Shown one piece after another: positions 55,733 through 64,000 of a stretch of 64,000 nt of DNA. Position numbers and translations under genes: made by a program. Source of the stretch: Salipiger sp. H15 (lineage in GTDB: Bacteria > Pseudomonadota > Alphaproteobacteria > Rhodobacterales > Rhodobacteraceae); NCBI RefSeq assembly GCF_040409955.1, contig NZ_CP123384.1, forward strand, positions 1,398,501 through 1,462,500, given 5' to 3'. The notes beneath the pieces are model-generated. The model was not told where the DNA came from, ran no database searches, and saw only the letters and a list, made by a program, of their open reading frames with translations. The first letter of the stretch is position 1. Every line of letters begins with the position of its first letter.

Positions 55733-57040
55733 TTACTCGCGGAACGCCTTCGAGAAGTAGTCGGTGAAGGGTTTCACGAGGTAGGCGAGCGGGGTGCGGT
55801 CCGCGGTGCGCAGGAAGGCCTCGACCGGCATGCCGGGCACCAGGGTCGAGCCCTCGGGCAGGCGTTCGATCTGGCCCTCGTCGAGCATGATCTCGGCGCG
55901 GTAGAAGCTGGACGAGGTGTGCTGGTCGGTGAAGGCGTCGGCCGAGATCTGCGTCACCGTGCCGAAGGTCTCCGGCGTGCGGCGCTGGTCGAGCGCCGAG
56001 AAGCGCAGCGTCACCTTCTGGCCGACATGGACCTGGTCGATGTGGATCGGCGGCACCTGCGCGGTGATCACCAGCGGGCGATCCTGCGGCACGAGGTAGA
56101 GCACCGGGTCGGCGGCACGGATCACCGAGCGCGGCGCAAAGACCGTCAGCCCGTAGACCACGCCGCTGACGGGCGCGCGGATTTCCATCCGCTTGAGCTT
56201 CTCGAGCAGGGCCGAGCGCTGCTCGGCAAGCTCGCGCTCGCGGTACTGCATGTCGCGCAGCTGGGTGATCGCCTCTTCGCGGCGCGTGGTCGAAAGCTTC
56301 AGCACCTCGATGTCGATCTCGGTCATCCGGCCCTCTGCCTCGGCCTTCTGCGCGGTGAGATCACCCACCTCGCCCGAGAGCCGTGCCTCCTCGCGCTGCA
56401 GGGCGAGCACGCGGCTCGCCTGCGCGAGGCCGCGGTCGAGCAGGGATTGCTGGTCGCCCAGTTCCTTCTCGATCAGCGCCAGCTGGTTCTTCAGCGCGGT
56501 CTGCTGCGCGTCGATCCCCTCGACCTGGTTGCCGATCTGCTCGCGGCGCTTGGTCAGCTGCTCGGTCTCGCGCTCGAGCGTGTCGAGCCGGGCGAAGAAG
56601 AGGGTGCGCTGGCCTTCGACCAGCTCGTCCACTTCCTTGTCGTACTCGGCCACCTTCAGCAGCGTGTCGTCGAAGGTCAGCTCGTCGGAGTTGTCACGCT
56701 CGGCCTGCAGGCGGGCGCGGCGGGCGACGAGTTCGAAGTACTGGCCCTCGACGATGTTCAGCTCGGACTGCAGCAGCGTCGGGTCGAGCTTGACCAGCAC
56801 CTGGCCCTCCTCGACCGTGTCGCCCTCGTCGACGAGGATCTCCTGCACCACGCCGCCGTCCGGGTGCTGCACGACCTGGCGGTTGCGCTCGACCTGGATC
56901 TGGCCGCCGGCGACGATGGCGCCGGAAATGTTGGTGGTCGCCGCCCAGGTGCCGAAGCCCCCGACCAGCAGCAGCAGGGCGCCGAGCCCCAGCATCAGCG
57001 GTTTTCTCAGCGGGAATCGCTTGTCGGTCTCTTGCGACAT
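55733..57040 (-). CDS. Type I secretion periplasmic adaptor (HlyD/PrtE family)
   Basis: 435 residues from MSQETDKRF, whose ATG overlaps the ABC stop by one base (TGATG). A short cytosolic start, a transmembrane helix (about 14-35), the lipoyl-like half (VVQHPDGGVVQEILVDEGDTVEEGQVLVKLD, about 55-86), long coiled coils (about 95-275), then the second lipoyl and beta-barrel parts (APVSGVVYGL and beyond). It bridges the inner-membrane ABC exporter and a TolC channel, which is not encoded nearby. Confidence 0.94.
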   Translation of the reverse strand: MSQETDKRFPLRKPLMLGLGALLLLVGGFGTWAATTNISGAIVAGGQIQVERNRQVVQHPDGGVVQEILVDEGDTVEEGQVLVKLDPTLLQSELNIVEGQYFELVARRARLQAERDNSDELTFDDTLLKVAEYDKEVDELVEGQRTLFFARLDTLERETEQLTKRREQIGNQVEGIDAQQTALKNQLALIEKELGDQQSLLDRGLAQASRVLALQREEARLSGEVGDLTAQKAEAEGRMTEIDIEVLKLSTTRREEAITQLRDMQYRERELAEQRSALLEKLKRMEIRAPVSGVVYGLTVFAPRSVIRAADPVLYLVPQDRPLVITAQVPPIHIDQVHVGQKVTLRFSALDQRRTPETFGTVTQISADAFTDQHTSSSFYRAEIMLDEGQIERLPEGSTLVPGMPVEAFLRTADRTPLAYLVKPFTDYFSKAFRE

Positions 57041-58770
57041 CAGCGGACACCTCCGGGCCCGGCGTGCCGGGTAATCTGTTCGTGGTTCTTGACTTGCGAG
57101 CGCAGCACCTCGTCCTTCGGACCGAAGGCGACGCGGGCGCCGTGCTCGAGCATCAGCAGCATGTCGCATTCGCGGATCGCGGCCGGGCGGTGCGCCATGA
57201 TGAGCACGGCCTTGCCCTCTTCCTTGAGGCGGCGGATCGCGGCGTTCACCGCCTCGCTGCCCTCGTTGTCGAGGTTCGAGTTGGGCTCGTCGAGCACGAG
57301 GATGACGGGATCACCGTACATCGCCCGGGCCAGGCCGATGCGCTGCATCTGGCCGCCCGAGAGCCGCCCGCCGGTGGCGGTGACGCGGGTGTCGTAGCCC
57401 TTGGGCAACTTGAGGATCATCTCGTGCGCGTCGGCCTTCTTGGCCGCCTCGACGATCTTCTCGGGATCGGGCTGGGCGGCAAGCCGGGCGATGTTCTCGG
57501 CGATGGTGCCGTCGAACAGGCTCACCCGCTGCGGCAGGTAGCCGATGTGCTTGCCGAGATCCTCGTCATACTGGTCGAGCGTCGCGCCATCGAGGCGGAT
57601 GCGCCCGCCGGCGGGACGCCAGACCCCGGTGATCGCGCGGGCGAGCGTCGACTTGCCGGCCCCCGAGGAGCCGATCACGCCCACGGCGTGGCCCGGCTGC
57701 AGGTCGAAGGACACGAGGCGCAGCGCGGCCTGCTGCTCTCCCGGCGGCACGACGGTGAGCTGTTGCACCTCGAGCAGGGCGCGCGGCTTCGGCAGCGCGG
57801 TGCGGGACGGCTCCGCGGGCATCTCGCCCAGGAGGTCCGAGAGGTTGTCCCAGCCCTTGCGGGCGCGGGTCACCAGCGGCCATTGCCCGATGGCAAGCTC
57901 GATCGGTGCGAGCGCGCGGCCCATCAGGATCGAGCCGGCGATCATCGCACCGGCGGTCAGCTCGTTCTTCAGCACCAGGTAGGCGCCAAGACCCAGCATC
58001 GCCGACTGCAGCAGCATCCGGAAGCTCTTGGTCATGGTGGAGAAGGTGCCGACGAGGTCGTTGGTCGAGATCTGGCCGCTCAGCGATTCCGAGCGGGCGC
58101 GGTCCCAGCGCTGGAAGGCGGCGCGGCGCATGCCCATGGCCTGCACCGTCTCGGCGTCGAGGCGGATCTGCTCGGAGGTCTGCTCGGCGATCAGCACGGC
58201 GCGGTTGGATTTCAGCGTCGGCGTGCGGCTGAGCGTCTGGTTGAGCACGGTGATGACCACCAGCACCAGCCCGCCGATGATGGCGAGGTAGCCGAGCCAG
58301 GCGTGGAAGACGAAGATCCCCGCGATGAAGAGCGGGGTGAAGGGCAGGTCGAAGAGCGCCATGAGCACCGGCGAGGCGATGAAGCGCTGCACGGCCTCGA
58401 GGTCCTTCAGGCCGGTCGCGGCGAGCTCGTCCATCTTGACCGAGGAGCGCCGGATCACGGCGTCGAAGACGCGCATGTCGAGCGCCGCCTGGAAGCGCGC
58501 GGCGACGCGGGCCATGACCCGTCCGCGGGCGTAGTCGATCACGCCCATCATGCCGTAGAGGAACACCACGAGCGCGGTCAGCGCCAGCAGCGTCGCCTCG
58601 GACCGGGAGCCGAGCACGCGGTCATAGACCTGCAGCATGTAGAGCGGGCCGGTGAGCATCAACAGATTGACAAAAAAACTGAAAATGCCGACAAACCAGT
58701 AGTAGGGCCGGCTTTGCTTGCGGATGGCAGCGAGTTCGTCTGCCCCTGCGGCTTTAACTCTATTTTGCAT
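57040..58770 (-). CDS. Type I secretion ABC transporter (PrtD/LapB-like, no C39 domain)
   Basis: 576 residues from the ATG at 58770; a TTG at 58791 is a possible earlier start. An exporter-type membrane domain with about six helices (22-300) precedes the ATPase: Walker A GSSGAGKS (367-374), signature LSGGQ (470-474) and Walker B LVLDEP (491-496). It drives export of proteins with a C-terminal signal, usually RTX repeat proteins; no such substrate is adjacent. It is coupled to the HlyD gene. Confidence 0.94.
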   Translation of the reverse strand: MQNRVKAAGADELAAIRKQSRPYYWFVGIFSFFVNLLMLTGPLYMLQVYDRVLGSRSEATLLALTALVVFLYGMMGVIDYARGRVMARVAARFQAALDMRVFDAVIRRSSVKMDELAATGLKDLEAVQRFIASPVLMALFDLPFTPLFIAGIFVFHAWLGYLAIIGGLVLVVITVLNQTLSRTPTLKSNRAVLIAEQTSEQIRLDAETVQAMGMRRAAFQRWDRARSESLSGQISTNDLVGTFSTMTKSFRMLLQSAMLGLGAYLVLKNELTAGAMIAGSILMGRALAPIELAIGQWPLVTRARKGWDNLSDLLGEMPAEPSRTALPKPRALLEVQQLTVVPPGEQQAALRLVSFDLQPGHAVGVIGSSGAGKSTLARAITGVWRPAGGRIRLDGATLDQYDEDLGKHIGYLPQRVSLFDGTIAENIARLAAQPDPEKIVEAAKKADAHEMILKLPKGYDTRVTATGGRLSGGQMQRIGLARAMYGDPVILVLDEPNSNLDNEGSEAVNAAIRRLKEEGKAVLIMAHRPAAIRECDMLLMLEHGARVAFGPKDEVLRSQVKNHEQITRHAGPGGVR

Positions 58771-58937
58771 GAGCGCTATATCGCTCTCCAATCTTGAAGT
58801 TCCCGTCTGCGAAAGCAGATACGAAGAATCTTCATGTCACATTTGAAACACGGCGGCTGCGTGCCACGCTTGACCCCTTGGGGCCCGCGACGTTTGCCAC
58901 TAGGAAGATCTTGTACATCAAGATCGGACATTTCCTA

Positions 58938-59717
58938 ATGCGAATTCCCACCCAGGCTGGCCGTGCTCCTGCTTTTCGGGCTTTTGCGGGCCTAGCTCTT
59001 ATCATGGGCCTCACTGGCTGCGCGACACCCGGACCCGGGGAAATGCAGAACGGCGTGTTCGATCCGCAAGAACCCGCCAATCGCCGTGTACATGCTTTTA
59101 ACAAGAAGGTTTATTCCCGCCTATCGGGCGACGGAGAGCCCGGATTCATCGAAAAACTGCCAGAACCTGTCAAAAATGGGGTGGTGAATTTCTCGGATAC
59201 GGTCGCTCTGCCGCAGACCGTGGTGAATCAGCTGCTGCAGGGACGGCTGCTGCGGGCGTCGCGGAACACGCTGCGGTTCTCGATCAACGCGACGCTCGGC
59301 CTCGCCGGCCTGATCGACATCGCCGGCCCGATGGGCCTGCCCGACGATCGCAGCAATTTCGGCGAAACGCTCTACGTCTGGGGCCTGCCCGAGGGCGGCT
59401 ACATGGAGCTTCCGGTGCTCGGCCCCTCGACCGAGCGCGAGACGGTGGGCATGTTCGTCGACTTCTTCACCGACCCCTTCGCCTATGTCCTGCCCTCGCC
59501 GCAGCGCTATGTCCGCTACGGGGCGCGGGTCGGAGAGCTGATGATCAAGCGCAGCGAGTACGGCGACGCGCTCGACGCGGTGATGCTCGGCAGCGCCGAC
59601 AGCTACGCGCAGGCGCGGGTGATCTGGCTCGAGAAGCGCCGGCACGAGCTGGGGGATGACAGCATCGCGGGATCGGGGTTCATCGACCCCGAGGGTTTGG
59701 ACACGGAAGGATTCTGA
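58938..59717 (+). CDS. mlaA: MlaA (VacJ) family lipoprotein, phospholipid transport
   Basis: 259 residues from MRIPTQAGRA; longer in-frame starts upstream lack ribosome-binding support. The lipobox LTGC puts the lipidated cysteine at 28. FDPQEPANRRVHAFNKKVY is the MlaA signature. It removes mislocalised phospholipids from the outer leaflet of the outer membrane. mlaC follows 2 bp later; the MlaFEDB complex is not in the window. Confidence 0.95.
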   Translation: MRIPTQAGRAPAFRAFAGLALIMGLTGCATPGPGEMQNGVFDPQEPANRRVHAFNKKVYSRLSGDGEPGFIEKLPEPVKNGVVNFSDTVALPQTVVNQLLQGRLLRASRNTLRFSINATLGLAGLIDIAGPMGLPDDRSNFGETLYVWGLPEGGYMELPVLGPSTERETVGMFVDFFTDPFAYVLPSPQRYVRYGARVGELMIKRSEYGDALDAVMLGSADSYAQARVIWLEKRRHELGDDSIAGSGFIDPEGLDTEGF

Positions 59718-59719
59718 TC

Positions 59720-60331
59720 ATGGGTTTCATCGACAGGCGCGGGTTCATCGGGCGCGGGTTCTTCGCCGGGGTCCTGGCCGTCGGCGCGCTGGGCGTGCTT
59801 CCGGGCGCGGCGCAGGCCGCCAGCGCGGCACAGGCCGAGCAGCTGGTCACCGCTCTGGTGCGGGACGTCAACGCGGTGATCGCCTCGGGCGCCTCCGAGC
59901 CCGCGATGATCGCCGAGTTCGAGCGCATCTTCGTGCGCTACGGCGACATGCCCTACATCGCCGCCTACGTGATGGGGGCCGACGGCCGGCGCGCCACGGG
60001 CGAGCAGAAGAAGGCCTTCACCGCTGCCTTCCAGGGCTATGCCGCGCGCAAGTACGGCAAGCAGTTCCGCGAGTTCATCGGCAGCGAGATCACCGTCGCG
60101 GGTACGCAGAAGGTGAAGAACGCCTACCAGGTCGCGACCGTCGCCAAGCTGCGCGGCCAGTCGCCCTTCGAGGTGACCTTCTTCGTCGGCGAGAAGTCGG
60201 GGCGCTTCTACAACATGTACGTCGAGGGCGTGAACATGCTGCTCACCGAGCGGACCGAGATCGGCGCGATGCTCGACCGGCGCCGGGGCGACATCGACGC
60301 GATGATCGCCGACCTGCGCAAGGCCGGCTGA
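59720..60331 (+). CDS. mlaC: MlaC periplasmic phospholipid-binding protein
   Basis: 203 residues. A twin-arginine-like leader (DRRGFIGRGFF, cleavage near the AAQAA site) precedes the MlaC/Ttg2D fold with YFVRYGDMPYIAAYVMG-type and YAARKYGKQFREF motifs. It carries phospholipid between MlaA and the inner-membrane Mla complex. Cotranscribed with mlaA. Confidence 0.93.
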   Translation: MGFIDRRGFIGRGFFAGVLAVGALGVLPGAAQAASAAQAEQLVTALVRDVNAVIASGASEPAMIAEFERIFVRYGDMPYIAAYVMGADGRRATGEQKKAFTAAFQGYAARKYGKQFREFIGSEITVAGTQKVKNAYQVATVAKLRGQSPFEVTFFVGEKSGRFYNMYVEGVNMLLTERTEIGAMLDRRRGDIDAMIADLRKAG

Positions 60332-60351
60332 CCCGGGCGCGCCCATCCGGC

Positions 60352-60648
60352 CTAGCGCGGCTTGTAGAGGCCGCGCAGCGGCAGCGTCCGGGCGAAGGTC
60401 AGCCGCTCGGCCCCGGCGCGGTATTCCGGCATGCGCAAGAGCTGCTGGATCGCCGCGATCAGGGCGCGGCGCGGCTCGGCCGGGGCGGCGCTGAGCGAGA
60501 CGCGGATCTGCCCGTCGCGGGCGATCAGCGACACGGTGCCGGGGCCCGGCCCCTCGAGCCAGAGCTCGGCCCTCGGGTCCTGGGCCCCCGCGGGGCCGCC
60601 CGGGACCATCGGCTGGAATCCGTCGAATTCGACGCGCTCGACATGCAT
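60352..60648 (-). CDS. Small conserved-looking protein of unknown function
   Basis: 98 residues from MHVERVEFDGFQP, with AGAAGGA upstream, which favours this start over an ATG ten codons earlier. It has an RTLPLRGLYKP C-terminus and a mixed alpha-beta pattern with no recognised motif. It is convergent with mlaC (20 bp). Confidence 0.65.
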   Translation of the reverse strand: MHVERVEFDGFQPMVPGGPAGAQDPRAELWLEGPGPGTVSLIARDGQIRVSLSAAPAEPRRALIAAIQQLLRMPEYRAGAERLTFARTLPLRGLYKPR

Positions 60649-60791
60649 GGCTTGCGTCCTTCTGCTGCCAGGGGCCATCTGGCGGGGTTGATCGTCGTAC
60701 AGGGTGCGGCAAAGAGATTAAGCAACGATGACGCCAGCCGGGACCGGAACGGGCCAAGCCCCTGATGCGGCATTTTTTCACCGGCGATGTT

Positions 60792-60820
60792 CTTGAACCG
60801 TTCAGGGCCTGCGCCCATCT
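60792..60820 (+). promoter_or_regulatory. Candidate heat-shock (RpoH) promoter of clpB
   Basis: CTTGAA (60792-60797) and, after 16 nt, CCCATCT (60814-60820) match the alphaproteobacterial sigma-32 consensus (CTTGAA, CCCATNT). It lies about 80 bp before the clpB ATG, which is the expected distance for a chaperone under RpoH control. Confidence 0.5.
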
Positions 60821-60901
60821 CTTGACCGAGGCCCGAGACGTCCCCGTGCTGCCTGGCAGGCGGGGCAAATCCAGACGGGCGCTTGTGGAAGGAGAGACAG
60901 C

Positions 60902-63517
<2,616 letters not shown>

Positions 63518-63540
63518 GCGGCACATATATAAAGCAAGCG

Positions 63541-63570
63541 AAAGGCCCGCCGGTTCGGCGGGCCTTTTCT
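63541..63570 (+). terminator. Terminator of clpB
   Basis: An 11-bp perfect stem (63541-63551 with 63557-63567, AAAGGCCCGCC/GGCGGGCCTTT) with loop GGTTC is followed by TTCTCT. It lies 23 bp past the clpB stop. Confidence 0.9.
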
Positions 63571-63600
63571 CTGTGACGGGCAGGCGTGCCGTCCCGTAGT

Positions 63601-63633
63601 GAGGGGGCGCGGCACTGGCTGCCGCGCCCCCTC
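63601..63633. terminator. GC-rich 14-bp hairpin downstream of clpB
   Basis: Perfect arms 63601-63614 and 63620-63633 (GAGGGGGCGCGGCA/TGCCGCGCCCCCTC) around a 5-nt loop. Neither side has a T-run, so it may slow transcription of the possible small gene at 63687-63827 or be a structural element. Confidence 0.45.
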
Positions 63634-63686
63634 GCTGATACCGCAGGGCGCCGGCGGGGGATGGGGGGCCGGCACCGCAAGGAGGA

Positions 63687-63827
63687 TCACTGCGGCATCA
63701 GCACCCCGTCGGACATGCGGATCACGCCCTTGCCCGGTTCCGCGTGGCAGCGGCACTGGGTCCGCCGCTCCCGGTTTCCGGGCCCCTTCAGCGCCGCGAA
63801 GGCGGGCTGGCACGTCATGCGGATCAT
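63687..63827 (-). CDS. Possible 46-residue cysteine-containing small protein (doubtful)
   Basis: The frame begins MIRMTCQPAF with GGAG 9 nt upstream and ends VLMPQ. It has three cysteines (at 6, 34 and 36, the last two as CRC) and is basic. No known family. The ribosome-binding site and a downstream hairpin are the only support; longer upstream frames seem less likely. Nothing else is recognised to the window end (63828-64000). Confidence 0.3.
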   Translation of the reverse strand: MIRMTCQPAFAALKGPGNRERRTQCRCHAEPGKGVIRMSDGVLMPQ

Positions 63828-64000
63828 CGGCAACGTCTCCGGTTGGCCTCGATGCACAGGGATACGCGCCGGAACGCCGACCGGATCACCCCGCGCGATG
63901 CGGAAAGATCGCCGGGGCAGGGTCCGCCGGGCGGCGCTTTTGCAGGCAAACGTCCCGCCGGAAGAGGCATCCACAGGATGTTGCGCTAACAGTTTTCAAA

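Overview
This window is a high-GC chromosomal segment of an alphaproteobacterium. It most likely comes from the Rhodobacteraceae (Roseobacter group). The evidence is the F-type ATP synthase split into an F0 operon (15.1-17.8 kb) and an F1 operon (38.3-43.2 kb), a zinc-ligand-free ribosomal protein L31, a MipZ-type division ATPase, DUF1127, DUF2125 and HdeD genes, and family-typical intergenic palindromes. The genus cannot be fixed from the sequence alone. Nearly all of it reads as core chromosome: no phage, transposase, integrase, CRISPR array, rRNA or tRNA was recognised.

Layout. 0-3 kb: the end of a DUF1203 gene, a metallophosphoesterase, and a SulP transporter whose 3' end overlaps it. 3.2-11.8 kb (minus strand): the translation and protein-export block ffh, three tandem GNAT acetyltransferases, chorismate mutase, rpsP, (terminator), MipA/OmpV, rimM, a small membrane protein, trmD, rplS and rpmE. 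12.3-14.9 kb: a small exported acidic protein, a LysR regulator translationally coupled to an EamA exporter, and an ArsR regulator. 15.1-17.8 kb: atpI-atpB-atpE-atpF2-atpF (F0). 18-24 kb: mipZ, HdeD, a lipoprotein, a GNAT and smc. 24-30.5 kb: an orphan oligopeptide-type solute-binding protein, panBC, an M20 deacylase, DUF2125 and ChaC; two near-identical inverted intergenic repeats bracket the binding protein and panBC. 30.6-33.7 kb: a MotA/ExbB-like and MotB/OmpA-like gene pair. 33.8-37.9 kb: clpA, gloB and a methyltransferase. 38.3-43.2 kb: atpHAGDC (F1). 43.4-46.7 kb: VOC, H-type lectin, DUF1127, GNAT, prs and a DsbA-fold isomerase. 46.7-50.2 kb: pyrB, a tail-anchored unknown, a metal-site-less pyrC and plsY. 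50.3-55.7 kb: rsmD, a ferredoxin reductase, a peroxiredoxin, a pterin dehydratase, a FemAB/DUF482-like protein, GDPD and RidA. 55.7-58.8 kb: a type I secretion ABC/HlyD pair. 58.9-60.3 kb: mlaA-mlaC. 60.9-63.5 kb: clpB behind a candidate heat-shock promoter.

Many neighbours are coupled by ATGA, GTGA or TGATG overlaps, so most of the window is organised in tight operons. The observations most worth a second look are: the dihydroorotase that has lost its metal ligands beside pyrB, with a tail-anchored protein between them; the two-gene ion-motor-like pair resembling ZorA/ZorB without effectors; two copies of a 44-bp double palindrome whose arms differ in sequence but keep pairing; three 11-bp-phased GTGCATG repeats ahead of the chorismate mutase/rpsP genes; and several dispersed family-specific inverted repeats.
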